This document shows, piece by piece, positions 1 to 8,028 of a DNA stretch of 49,434 nucleotides; the first letter of the stretch is position 1; every line of letters begins with the position of its first letter. Origin of the DNA: Anaerolineaceae bacterium UBA1363 (GTDB lineage Bacteria > Chloroflexota > Anaerolineae > Anaerolineales > Anaerolineaceae); contig DBRR01000035.1 of the NCBI GenBank assembly GCA_002306055.1, positions 1 through 49,434 on the forward strand. Direction: 5' to 3'. The notes under the pieces are model-generated. The model saw only the letters and a program-made list of their open reading frames with translations, was not told where the DNA came from and ran no database searches. The position numbers and the translations under genes were made by a program.

Positions 1-220
1 CGTGCACTGACCGAAGGTCTCCAGTTGATGTATTAAAAGGCAGATCGCCATACCCTGCTTAGCTGGTACAGGCGCCACTACCGCTCGCGATGCCGAGCTT
101 GATTGTGCCGGTCTCCAGACCGCGCACGTGCACTGACCGAAGGTCTCCAGCGTTTGAGATGGGATAAGCAATACGCCACACCCTGTTTCGCGGGCACAGG
201 CGCAAAAGAAGCTCGCGATG
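1..220. repeat. Two-copy degenerate tandem repeat with a perfect 24-bp core
   Basis: Positions 1-24 and 127-150 are identical over 24 bases (core GACCGAAGGTCTCC). Similarity continues at lower identity: each copy then has a CCCTG...CAGGCGC block and GCTCGCGATG, giving a unit of about 126 bp, the second copy ending near 220. The core can fold (GACC-GAA-GGTC), and the joint between copies holds another small inverted repeat (GGTCT-CC-AGACC). No convincing ORF uses this stretch. It looks like a dispersed non-coding repeat family; its left limit is outside the window. Bases 221-424 hold nothing recognisable except small AT-rich hairpins at 387-417. Confidence 0.6.
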
Positions 221-424
221 ACATATGCCTCTTTTTCCTCTTTCGAATAAGATCTCTTAAAGATTCACGATTTGTACCAGGAATTTGGACTATCAAATTC
301 CACTATCGGATTTAACGGTGAGCTAAAAATCTGTTAAGTAAGCGATAAAAACCCAAAATCTATGCGAAAGGAAACACCCTCTCTTAAAAACTTCCAAGTT
401 TTAAGGTTGTTAACCTTTATTTTC

Positions 425-453
425 TTGTCTAACTAACTCCCCTGTGCTAAAAT
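425..453 (+). promoter_or_regulatory. Promoter of nrdR-nrdJ
   Basis: TTGTCT (425-430), a 17-bp spacer and TAAAAT (448-453), with a TG one base upstream of the -10 (extended -10). The predicted transcription start near 460 falls inside the first NrdR box, so repressor binding there should block initiation. Confidence 0.6.
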
Positions 454-457
454 CGTT

Positions 458-473
458 ATACTACATGTAGGGG
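458..473. promoter_or_regulatory. NrdR box 1
   Basis: ATACTACATGTAGGGG matches the 16-bp imperfect palindrome pattern of NrdR boxes (CTACAT-TAG core). It overlaps the predicted start of transcription and is paired with box 2 at a start-to-start distance of 31 bp, about three helical turns, which is the spacing known for tandem NrdR sites. Confidence 0.65.
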
Positions 474-488
474 TGAAATGCATGAACC

Positions 489-504
489 CCCCACATTTAG
501 GGGT
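489..504. promoter_or_regulatory. NrdR box 2
   Basis: CCCCACATTTAGGGGT is a second NrdR-like palindrome, separated from box 1 by 15 bp and lying in the leader just before the nrdR ribosome binding site. Its position implies autoregulation of the nrdR-nrdJ transcript. Confidence 0.6.
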
Positions 505-528
505 TCAACTTTTTTGAGGAGCTATTTT

Positions 529-990
529 ATGAAGTGCCCGTACTGCCAAGCCACAGATTCCAGTGTCGTAGACACCACCAAAGATGTCACTCACGGCGTT
601 ATTCGCCGCCGTCGAGAATGTGACAGCTGCCACCAGCGCTTCAGCACCATCGAACGCACTATCATGGCCACCCCCCTCCTGATCAAACGAGACGGCACGC
701 GTGAGGAGTTCGACCGTGAAAAACTGCTGGCTGGATTACGAACAGCTTGTGCCAAGCGGCCCGTCCCGGCTGCTGCCCTCAATAATTTGGTTAACGAAAT
801 CGAAGCTGAGCTGCAAAAACGGGGGCGTTCTGAAATCAATTCCCGTGTGGTCGGAGATTTGGCTGTCAAAGGTCTGTTGAAATTGGACCATATCGCCTAT
901 ATCCGCTACGCTTCAGTCTATTTACGTATGGACGATCTTCACGCCATCCGCGATGAAATCGACCATCTGCTTTCTGAAGAAGAAAAATAA
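529..990 (+). CDS. nrdR: Transcriptional repressor NrdR
   Basis: NrdR is the nucleotide-sensing repressor of ribonucleotide reductase genes; it binds ATP/dATP and NrdR boxes. The 153-residue product starts MKCPYCQA and carries the N-terminal zinc ribbon (CPYC ... CDSC) followed by an ATP-cone domain from about residue 47 (LLIKRDGTREEFDREKL), the family's standard layout and length. The ATG at 529 is chosen over an in-frame ATG at 478 because GAGGAGC (516-522) is a good ribosome binding site and the zinc ribbon begins here; the upstream extension would also run through NrdR box 2. It lies 16 bp upstream of nrdJ, its expected target, and the two probably share the 425-453 promoter. Confidence 0.97.
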   Translation: MKCPYCQATDSSVVDTTKDVTHGVIRRRRECDSCHQRFSTIERTIMATPLLIKRDGTREEFDREKLLAGLRTACAKRPVPAAALNNLVNEIEAELQKRGRSEINSRVVGDLAVKGLLKLDHIAYIRYASVYLRMDDLHAIRDEIDHLLSEEEK

Positions 991-1006
991 CTCACCGAGG
1001 CCTATT

Positions 1007-3574
1007 ATGCCAGAACCAACAGTTAATTCCTCAGGACTACTCCAAACACCTCCAATTCCGGAAGGTTTGCCAAAAATTGAGTTAACCGAAAATTCACGCC
1101 AGGTGCTCGCGAAACGTTACCTACGTCGTGGAAATGATGGAAATCCCATTGAAAGCATTGATGATATGTTCTGGCGGGTCGCCTGGCATGTTGCCGATGT
1201 CCCTGAGCGAGAGCATAACCAGGAAGCGCTGGCTGAAGCTTTTTACCGAATGATGGCTTCAAAATCCTTTTTTCCCAACTCACCGACCTTCACCGGTGCG
1301 GGCACACCTCTTGGGCAACTGGCAGCATGTTTCGTGCTGCCGATTTCAGATGACATGGGACGTGCATCGGATGGGATTTTCAGCACCCTGCGCAATGCAG
1401 CGTTGATCCAACAAACGGGTGGCGGCAATGGTTTCAATTTCTCTCGTCTTCGTCCGCAGGGTTCGATCGTCAACACTTCTGCCGGTAGAGCGACCGGTCC
1501 GGTTGGCTTTCTGAAAGTCTACGACGACGCATTCGGTGAGATCGCCCAGGGAGGCACACGCCGCGGGGCAAACATGGGTGTCCTGCGGATCGATCATCCC
1601 GATGTGGAAGCCTTCATTCAATGCAAGACCAGTGAAATGGCTATTACCAATTTCAACATTTCCCTTGGTATCACTGACAAATTCATGCAGGCGGTTGAGG
1701 ATGATGCTGAATGGGAACTGCGTTTTCCGGACGTGCATCACCCATCTTACAAAACGTTCCGCGGCACGATCGACGCTGCCGAGCGTGCTGGCATTCCCAT
1801 CAAAGTTCATAAAACCATCAAGGCACGTAAGCTTTTTAACCTCTTTGTCCGCCAGGCGCATCACAATGGCGAACCGGGAGCGCTTTTCCTGGATACCGCT
1901 AATCGCTATAACCCCGTCCCGCATCTTTATGAGCTTGAAGCCACGAACCCCTGCGGAGAACAGTGGCTTGGTCCCTATGAAAACTGCTGCCTTGGTTCGA
2001 TCAACCTGGCGCAGATGCTCGGTGAAAATGGCACTGTGGACTGGGAAAAACTCCGCCAGACTACCAAGACTGCTACACGATTCCTCGATTATGTCGTGGA
2101 CAAGAACGCTTATGTTCCCGCCGTACCCGAACTGAAACAAGCTGCGCTCAAAGCCCGCCGCATCGGTCTGGGAATTATGGGCCTGGCAGACCTGATGTAC
2201 CACTGCGGCGTGCGCTATGGCTCGGAGGAGTCCCTCGAGTTTTGTGGACAGGTGATGGAATTTATCCGTTACTTTTCAATGGAGACCAGCATCGAGATGG
2301 CACAGGAGCTTGGTGCTTTCCCTGCCATCAAAGGAAGCATCTATGATCCCGAAAACCTCACATGGGAAGCTCCTACCCCGCTTGCGCCCTACAAACGCGA
2401 CTGGCTGCGACCGGAATTGGATTGGCAGCGGATCATTGATGTCATTAAAGCCCACGGCATCCGCAATGCTGCCCAGACCACCATCGCCCCCACCGGAACT
2501 ATTGGCACGGTAGCTGGTTGCGAAGGGTATGGCTGTGAACCTGTTTTTGCGCTTGCTTACGTGCGCCACGTCAATGACAATGGTACCGATTTGCTGCTCA
2601 ACTATGTCAGCCCCTTCTTCCAGAAGGCCTTGAACGCTGCCAATTTACCCGAAGAAACTAAAGATCAGATCATCAAGAAGGTAATAGAACAAGGCACCTG
2701 CCAGCACATCGAGCAACTTCCACAGCACATTCGTAACGTGTTTGTGGTTTCTTCCGATATCACCGCTGACGAACATATCCACATACAAGCTGCCCTGCAG
2801 CGTTTCGTGGATAACAGCCTCAGCAAGACCATTAACTTCCCAGAGGGCACAACTGAAGAAGACGTCAGTAAAGCTTTCATCAGTGCCTGGAAACTAGGCT
2901 GCAAGGGCATCACAGTCTATATCACAGGTTCCCGTGACAAGGTTGTGCTCGAAACCAAGGCGACCATGGAGAAGAAAGAGTTGAGTGCTTCGCCAAGTCT
3001 GATGCTTTTCGAGGCCGGGCAGGAGACCCAACTTACCTTCTGGAAGGACAGCAAAAAACCACGCCCTCGCACATTGCATGGCTATACTTACTCCATTGAG
3101 ACTCCTTTGGGTAAAGCGTTTGTAACTATTAATGAAAATGGCGGATCGCAACCCTTTGAGGTCTTCATCAACACTGCCAAAGCAGGTTCTGAGACTGCAG
3201 CACATTCAGAAGCCTTGGGTCGGCTGATCTCGTACATTCTCCGCCTGGCTTCCCCCGTTGAGCCGCGTGAACGTCTCAAAGTGGTCATGGAACAACTCGC
3301 GGGCATTGGCGGCGGCAGATCGCTTGGTTTTGGTCCTAACCGCGTGCGCTCGCTTCCGGATGGGATTGCCAAAGCGTTGGATGAGTACCTCTTCCAACAA
3401 CACTGGGAAAAAGAAGAATCCGTGGTTGAGAGACCGATCGAACAGATACCCATGCCCGGCATTGACTCCCCCCTCCACAAGATCGGTGAGTTATGTCCGG
3501 AATGCGGTCAGGCTACCATGATCAACGAGGAAGGTTGCCGCAAGTGCTATACCTGCGGGCATAGTGAATGTTAA
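1007..3574 (+). CDS. nrdJ: Adenosylcobalamin-dependent ribonucleotide reductase (class II)
   Basis: Reduces ribonucleotides to deoxyribonucleotides using adenosylcobalamin, so it works with or without oxygen. The 855-residue protein shows the catalytic NPCGEQ motif (Cys near 316, Glu 318), a first active-site Cys near 108 (AACFVLP), GGGNGFNFSRLRP, and the APTGTIG loop. A TSCPD-type domain follows (from about residue 690), and the C-terminus ends in paired cysteines (CPECG ... CYTCG), probably the shuttle that re-reduces the active site. No N-terminal ATP cone is evident. Start ATG 1007 (MPEPTVN) follows CCGAGG; an in-frame ATG at 953 lies inside nrdR and is unlikely. No cobalamin riboswitch is seen upstream; control is probably through NrdR. 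Confidence 0.95.
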   Translation: MPEPTVNSSGLLQTPPIPEGLPKIELTENSRQVLAKRYLRRGNDGNPIESIDDMFWRVAWHVADVPEREHNQEALAEAFYRMMASKSFFPNSPTFTGAGTPLGQLAACFVLPISDDMGRASDGIFSTLRNAALIQQTGGGNGFNFSRLRPQGSIVNTSAGRATGPVGFLKVYDDAFGEIAQGGTRRGANMGVLRIDHPDVEAFIQCKTSEMAITNFNISLGITDKFMQAVEDDAEWELRFPDVHHPSYKTFRGTIDAAERAGIPIKVHKTIKARKLFNLFVRQAHHNGEPGALFLDTANRYNPVPHLYELEATNPCGEQWLGPYENCCLGSINLAQMLGENGTVDWEKLRQTTKTATRFLDYVVDKNAYVPAVPELKQAALKARRIGLGIMGLADLMYHCGVRYGSEESLEFCGQVMEFIRYFSMETSIEMAQELGAFPAIKGSIYDPENLTWEAPTPLAPYKRDWLRPELDWQRIIDVIKAHGIRNAAQTTIAPTGTIGTVAGCEGYGCEPVFALAYVRHVNDNGTDLLLNYVSPFFQKALNAANLPEETKDQIIKKVIEQGTCQHIEQLPQHIRNVFVVSSDITADEHIHIQAALQRFVDNSLSKTINFPEGTTEEDVSKAFISAWKLGCKGITVYITGSRDKVVLETKATMEKKELSASPSLMLFEAGQETQLTFWKDSKKPRPRTLHGYTYSIETPLGKAFVTINENGGSQPFEVFINTAKAGSETAAHSEALGRLISYILRLASPVEPRERLKVVMEQLAGIGGGRSLGFGPNRVRSLPDGIAKALDEYLFQQHWEKEESVVERPIEQIPMPGIDSPLHKIGELCPECGQATMINEEGCRKCYTCGHSEC

Positions 3575-3635
3575 TAACATTTGATGAAAACAAATTTTTA
3601 GCACTTGTTTGCCAGAAGTTTGTATCGGAATACAT

Positions 3636-3664
3636 TTGACAATACAAGAAAATAGTGGAATAAT
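3636..3664 (+). promoter_or_regulatory. Orphan near-consensus promoter leading into a hairpin
   Basis: A perfect TTGACA (3636-3641), 17-bp spacer, and AATAAT (3659-3664, five of six consensus bases). The predicted start, near 3671, is the first base of the 17-bp hairpin at 3670-3710, and no plus-strand gene follows. It could drive a very short structured RNA or an antisense RNA into the 3' end of obgE. Confidence 0.4.
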
Positions 3665-3669
3665 ATAGT

Positions 3670-3710
3670 TGCGCACGGCTTGGGTGCCCCCCTCACCCAA
3701 GCCGTGCGCA
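3670..3710. terminator. Strong hairpin between convergent nrdJ and obgE
   Basis: Perfect 17-bp arms (3670-3686 and 3694-3710, core GCGCACGGCTTGGGTG) around a 7-nt C-rich loop, followed on the plus strand by TTTAATTT. It should terminate nrdJ; the tail on the minus strand is poorer in T, so termination of obgE is less certain. Confidence 0.75.
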
Positions 3711-3722
3711 TTTAATTTCAGA

Positions 3723-4982
3723 TTAGTCCTGCCATTCCAATTCCCACTCACCGATGATGACGCTGTCACCTTCCTGAATGCCCAAATCGCGCAGAGCCTT
3801 TTCAACCCCGAGCCCCGCCATCAACTTTTGGAAGCGTCGAACTGAGCCGGGTTGGTCAAAATAGGTCATCGCAGCCGCTTTTTCGATACGAGCTCCCGAC
3901 AAAACGTAACCATCCTCGGTCTTCTCAATTTGGAAGGCATTCGGGTCGACCTCCGCCCGGTAGACTGGCATCTCAATTTCTTTTTGCTCTTCAGGCAGCT
4001 CCCTTAGCGTGTTAAAAACCTTCCACATCAGCTCTTTTAAGTTGTACTGGCTGACGGCTGAAACCGGCATCAACTCCACCCCCAGGTTCTTAAATTCAAG
4101 GCGTAGCGCTTCATACTTCTCTGCTACATCCGGTAGATCCATCTTGTTCAAAACGACGATTTGCGGGCGTTTTCCAAGCAGATCATCGAACAGTTCGAGC
4201 TCAGCATTGATGGTGTGATAATCTTCCAGAGGATCCTCCGAAAGACCATCCAACACATGGATGAGGAGACGGGTGCGCTGAATGTGCCGCAGGAAATCAA
4301 AACCCAGGCCGATTCCCATGGAAGCCCCCTCGATCAGACCAGGAATGTCTGCCATCACAAAACTGCTGTCCAGGTCAAGCTTCACCACGCCCAGGTTTGG
4401 CTCGAGCGTCGTAAAGGGGTAATCAGCCACCTTGGGTCTGGAGTTCGTTGTTGCGGCTAAAATTGACGATTTTCCCGCATTTGGCAGCCCAACAAGCCCG
4501 ACATCCGCAATCAATTTCAATTCAAGCCTTAGGTTGAATTCTTCGCCCGGTTCGCCCTTTTCTGCCGTGAGGGGCATTTGATTACGGCTGGTTGCAAAGT
4601 GTTGGTTGCCCCTGCCGCCTCGCCCCCCTTTGGCAACAACCAACCGCTGCCCCGGCAAGACGAGGTCCCCGATCAATTCAGCCTTGTCGTCATCATAGAT
4701 CGCAGTACCCGGCGGAACCGGGATGATCAGGTCCTCAGCCGAGCGACCGCTGCGGTTGGTAGGTCCGCCGTTTTTACCTGCATCGGCAAAGAAATGCTCG
4801 TTCTGATGAAAATGGCTCAGGGTATTCAGGGTTGGAACCACCTCAAAGATCACATCCCCACCTCTGCCCCCATCTCCACCATCAGGACCACCACGCGGTC
4901 GGTATTTTTCACGGTGCATATGCACCATTCCATCGCCGCCTTTTCCGGATGCGACCTTAATCTGCACAGAATCGATAAACAT
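3723..4982 (-). CDS. obgE: GTPase Obg/CgtA
   Basis: Obg is an essential ribosome-associated GTPase involved in late 50S assembly and stress signalling. The 419-residue protein has the Gly-rich Obg fold (about 1-158, with GGDGGRGGDV and GGRGGRGN), a G domain with P-loop GLPNAGKSS, switch region FTTLEPNLGVV, DIPGLIEGAS (G3) and NKMDLPD (G4), and a C-terminal OCT domain ending in GEWELEW. All domains are complete. The ATG is preceded by AAAGAG, a modest ribosome binding site. It is monocistronic and convergent with nrdJ. No rpmA or rplU, often found next to obg, is present. Confidence 0.97.
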   Translation of the reverse strand: MFIDSVQIKVASGKGGDGMVHMHREKYRPRGGPDGGDGGRGGDVIFEVVPTLNTLSHFHQNEHFFADAGKNGGPTNRSGRSAEDLIIPVPPGTAIYDDDKAELIGDLVLPGQRLVVAKGGRGGRGNQHFATSRNQMPLTAEKGEPGEEFNLRLELKLIADVGLVGLPNAGKSSILAATTNSRPKVADYPFTTLEPNLGVVKLDLDSSFVMADIPGLIEGASMGIGLGFDFLRHIQRTRLLIHVLDGLSEDPLEDYHTINAELELFDDLLGKRPQIVVLNKMDLPDVAEKYEALRLEFKNLGVELMPVSAVSQYNLKELMWKVFNTLRELPEEQKEIEMPVYRAEVDPNAFQIEKTEDGYVLSGARIEKAAAMTYFDQPGSVRRFQKLMAGLGVEKALRDLGIQEGDSVIIGEWELEWQD

Positions 4983-5073
4983 AGTTGCTCTTTCGTTTTT
5001 GGTTAAGGTTAGTTTATCATAATCCTAATTTGCTTTGCAGAGAGTAGACTGCTGTGTTACACCTGCGATTAAC

Positions 5074-5101
5074 AAAAAGCCAGGCTCGGGTTGAGCCTGG
5101 C
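5074..5101 (-). terminator. Terminator of the heliorhodopsin gene
   Basis: GCCAGGCTC (5079-5087) pairs with GAGCCTGGC (5093-5101) around a 5-nt loop; read on the minus strand the stem is followed by TTTTTG. A classic intrinsic terminator 19 bp past the heliorhodopsin stop codon. Confidence 0.8.
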
Positions 5102-5120
5102 ATAACAAAGTCATCGAGGT

Positions 5121-5885
5121 CTAAACAGGTGCAAGCGTGCCTGCGAATATCATCCAGGCGAGTGCCGTTTTAGCAGCCAGGCTGAGAATGATGTAGGCTC
5201 TTTCGCCTACAAGATAATCCTTCCAGGCACCGACTTTTTTATACTGCAAGATCATGTTGATCGCGAAAGAATTGAAGAACACAAAAATGGTCGGAATGAT
5301 CGCGTAAACAAACGCCGGCGGTTTAGCGCCCGACGAATTGATAGCGCTGATAAAGTAGATCATGATGACAACCCAGGGCACGATCCCTGCCACGCTGCCG
5401 AAAACAAAGGAAAGCCAGTTGGTTTTTTCGGTGTACTGGTTGTGGTACTCCATCATGATGCCAAACAGGTTCATGGTAGCGTTCAGGAAGAACATCAGGA
5501 TGATGCTTCCCAGATCCCAGATGCCAACCAGTTGTCCGATAAGGACGATCATCAGCGATGAACTTAGGGCATACTCATAGAAACGAATTGGGTTCATCTT
5601 GCGATCAAGATACCCAGTGTAGCGCTTGTAACCGATGGTGGCGATGTAGAAATGCGCTACAGCGGAGATGAGCAGGAAGATCGCCACAGCGATTCCGAAA
5701 GGAACTTCCCAGAAAAGCTTGGGATCAGGAATCAGCTTTCGGGTTTCGAGATTGAAGGTTAGAAAATTCGTAAAAATCGGATAAGTTGTGTCATTGCTGA
5801 GCACGATCATGAGGATGCCCTGAATAAGATGCAGGAACCCCATGAACAGATTGAAGCGGCGTAAGCCTTGATATTTTTTTTCCAT
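5121..5885 (-). CDS. Heliorhodopsin
   Basis: Seven-helix retinal protein of the heliorhodopsin family, which is inverted in the membrane relative to type-1 rhodopsins and thought to act in light sensing or regulation rather than in pumping. With the start at 5885 it is 254 residues. Diagnostic features are all visible: the TM7 motif SLAAKTALAW with the retinal-binding lysine K239; the TM3 motif RFYEYALSSSLM with the counterion E104; and histidines H19 (GFLHLIQG) and H78 (SAVAHFY), matching the two functional His of studied heliorhodopsins. The ATG at 5885 follows GAGG; an in-frame ATG at 5939 would add 18 non-membrane residues and lies in the leader. It is transcribed alone, divergently from the carotenoid-type operon at 6184-11226. 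No retinal-forming dioxygenase (blh/brp) is in the window, so retinal must come from elsewhere. Confidence 0.95.
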   Translation of the reverse strand: MEKKYQGLRRFNLFMGFLHLIQGILMIVLSNDTTYPIFTNFLTFNLETRKLIPDPKLFWEVPFGIAVAIFLLISAVAHFYIATIGYKRYTGYLDRKMNPIRFYEYALSSSLMIVLIGQLVGIWDLGSIILMFFLNATMNLFGIMMEYHNQYTEKTNWLSFVFGSVAGIVPWVVIMIYFISAINSSGAKPPAFVYAIIPTIFVFFNSFAINMILQYKKVGAWKDYLVGERAYIILSLAAKTALAWMIFAGTLAPV

Positions 5886-5929
5886 ATGAACCTCGTTTTT
5901 TAAATTAGGTTGATGAATTAACCTCATTG

Positions 5930-5957
5930 AGTTTATCATTTTGGGGTTCTAACGCAA
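5930..5957 (-). promoter_or_regulatory. Candidate heliorhodopsin promoter
   Basis: On the minus strand: TTGCGT (5952-5957), 16-bp spacer and TAAACT (5930-5935) with an upstream TG (extended -10). The predicted leader of about 38 nt contains a small AGGTT/AACCT hairpin (5907-5924) before the GAGG ribosome binding site. Confidence 0.45.
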
Positions 5958-6092
5958 GAGACTGTCTATGGTATGGAGGAATTCTTCTGAAAACAAGCCG
6001 CAAGCCAAAGGCGCCCACCACAGCCGCAGATATCCCGAAGCCCTAAATATTAATAGTAAAATAATGCGAATAACAAAACGATAATAGCGGGC

Positions 6093-6121
6093 TTGATCTC
6101 ACATCTAAGGCGACGTAAGAT
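6093..6121 (+). promoter_or_regulatory. Candidate promoter of the carotenoid-type operon
   Basis: TTGATC (6093-6098), 17-bp spacer and TAAGAT (6116-6121), giving a leader of about 55 nt before the GTG at 6184. It lies back to back with the heliorhodopsin promoter in the 298-bp divergent intergenic region (5886-6183), so one regulator could act on both. Confidence 0.4.
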
Positions 6122-6183
6122 TTTTTGCTTACGGAAGATTATTGGATAAATCGTTTAGCAACAACTTTTTTGGAGGTATTTGA

Positions 6184-8028
6184 GTGTCATATGATGTCAT
6201 CGTCATTGGTGGAGGGCTCTCCGGTCTGACGGCAGCAAGCCTGCTGGCGAAACGGCAGTTGAAAGTTACTGTCATCGATAAAAACTACAACCCAGGCGGC
6301 TCTTGCGGCATTTTCAAACGGGGTGCTGTGACCTTCGACCAAGGCTCTGCCATGCTTTACGGCTTCGGTGAGAGCGGCTTCAACGCCCACAGGTTTGTGT
6401 TCAACTGCCTCAAAGAACCGATTGATATTATCCAACACGATTTGTTGTACTGCGTCAACTTTTTAGACAAAAGGATTTCTTTCTGGGCGGATGTGGACAA
6501 ATTTGCAGATGAACTGGCAAAAGTATTCCCATCAGAGAAGGACAATATTCATCGTTTCTATCGAGACATGTCCAAAATGTACCAGCATGTCATGGTGGAA
6601 ACGCCAACCTATACCACCCCGGATGAAACCGATCCGCGCCAGGGTCTCAAGAGCTTCCTGAAACACCCAATTTCCTATGCCAAGTTTCTGGGGTATATGA
6701 ACAAAAGTGCCAGGAGTTTGCTACAACAATACTTTACAGATCCAGAGATATTTAACTTTTTTGATAAATTAACTTCCACGTATTGCTACGCCACCGTCGA
6801 AGAAGCCCCGGCGGTGCTGGCAGCCGTCATGTTCGTGGATAACCACATTGGCGGCAGCTACTATCCTGCCGGCTCCACCCTCTTCCTCCCGGGAAAGCTT
6901 GAGAAAGTCATTGAGGAAAATGGCGGCGACATGCTTTTGGAACGGGAAGTCGTGAGTATCCTTTTTGAAGGCGGAAAGCCTGCGGGTGTGCTTCTGGACG
7001 ATGGAACAAAGCTAAAAGCGCCAAACCTAATCTACTCGGGCACTGTCTGGAATCTGTTCGGCAAACTCATCGACCCCAGCCACACCACGCAAAAGCAGCG
7101 CGACTGGGCAAAAAGCATGGTGCCAACCTATCCGAGCGTGGTACTCTACTCTGTGGTTGACCGCGAAGTCATTCCAGCGGATACCCACCCGATTGAGATG
7201 CTGGTAGGCAACCCAAACCAGCTGGATGAAAGTGAAGTCACCGCATATATCCTGAGCATCGACGATAGAACTCTCTGCGGTGATGATGAGCATACGATCG
7301 TCGCTATTGGTCCAACCTTTGAGCATTGGGACGACCTGGATAATGCTGCCTACCAAGCTAAAAAGAAGAAAGAACAGGAACGGCTTATTTCTGTCATGGA
7401 AAAGAGATTTCCGGGCTTCAAGAACGCTCTTCGGTATGCAGAAGTTGCCACACCCAGGACGATAGAGCGATACACCCTGAAAAATGGTGGGGCGGTGGCT
7501 GGACCAAAACAGATGCTGGGTCAGCATATGTTCAAAAGATTACACACCCGCAGCCAGTGGGACAATCTGTTTTGTTGCGGTGAATCAACTGTTATGGGCA
7601 CGGGGACGCCAACCGTAACCACAGAAGGATTATCCGCGGCGAACGCTTTGTTGAAAAAAGTTGGCAAAGAGCCTTTTGTTTTTCGGGAAGGCATGCAAAA
7701 TTACGTCCGAATCATCCCCAAACCGTTCACAAGAGACCGGTTGTACGCGGATTATGCTGAGAGCGAGCGTCAGGTGATGCTCAAGGCCATGCGCTGCCGC
7801 CTGTGTGAGCAGCCAACCTGCGTCAAGGATCGATCGACCGACGTGCGGGGCATCATGCGGCGGGTGGCAGTTGGGAATTTTGTTGGTGCCAAAAAATGTT
7901 GGTTGAAAGCCCCAGCGTCCCCAGAAAAACTTGCACAGTACGAAAGCAATTGCATCTGGGCCATGGAAGGCGAGGAGACAGTTGCCATCCAAGAGGTTAT
8001 CTCCTACCTGGTTGAGGATTTTGTATGA
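6184..8028 (+). CDS. CrtI/CrtISO-like FAD-dependent oxidoreductase with C-terminal Cys-rich domain
   Basis: The 614-residue protein has an N-terminal FAD dinucleotide-binding motif (VIGGGLSGLTAASLLAK) and the C-terminal FAD signature of phytoene desaturases and carotenoid isomerases (GTGTPTVTTEGLSAANAL). By family it acts on carotenoid or related polyene double bonds. Unusually, a domain of about 90 residues follows (from about 525) with CRLCEQPTC (C538, C541, C546) plus C572 and C590. It resembles the Fer4_20-type N-terminal domain of glutamate synthase small subunits, but the usual fourth Cys (CP after the triplet) is absent, so cluster binding is uncertain. Start is GTG 6184 with GGAGG (6172-6176) 7 nt upstream. 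First of four genes joined by 4-bp overlaps. Confidence 0.8.
   Translation: MSYDVIVIGGGLSGLTAASLLAKRQLKVTVIDKNYNPGGSCGIFKRGAVTFDQGSAMLYGFGESGFNAHRFVFNCLKEPIDIIQHDLLYCVNFLDKRISFWADVDKFADELAKVFPSEKDNIHRFYRDMSKMYQHVMVETPTYTTPDETDPRQGLKSFLKHPISYAKFLGYMNKSARSLLQQYFTDPEIFNFFDKLTSTYCYATVEEAPAVLAAVMFVDNHIGGSYYPAGSTLFLPGKLEKVIEENGGDMLLEREVVSILFEGGKPAGVLLDDGTKLKAPNLIYSGTVWNLFGKLIDPSHTTQKQRDWAKSMVPTYPSVVLYSVVDREVIPADTHPIEMLVGNPNQLDESEVTAYILSIDDRTLCGDDEHTIVAIGPTFEHWDDLDNAAYQAKKKKEQERLISVMEKRFPGFKNALRYAEVATPRTIERYTLKNGGAVAGPKQMLGQHMFKRLHTRSQWDNLFCCGESTVMGTGTPTVTTEGLSAANALLKKVGKEPFVFREGMQNYVRIIPKPFTRDRLYADYAESERQVMLKAMRCRLCEQPTCVKDRSTDVRGIMRRVAVGNFVGAKKCWLKAPASPEKLAQYESNCIWAMEGEETVAIQEVISYLVEDFV

Noticed and set aside
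425..1006. Cobalamin riboswitch upstream of nrdJ
   Set aside because: The leader is too short and lacks a B12-box-like sequence; NrdR boxes explain regulation better.
1346..2203. 285-codon minus-strand open frame inside nrdJ
   Set aside because: It is antisense to the conserved catalytic core of nrdJ, has no family resemblance and no ribosome binding site; it is a shadow of codon usage.
5886..5939. Longer heliorhodopsin N-terminus from ATG 5939
   Set aside because: The extra 18 residues are polar, lack a ribosome binding site and overlap the predicted promoter -10; ATG 5885 has GAGG.
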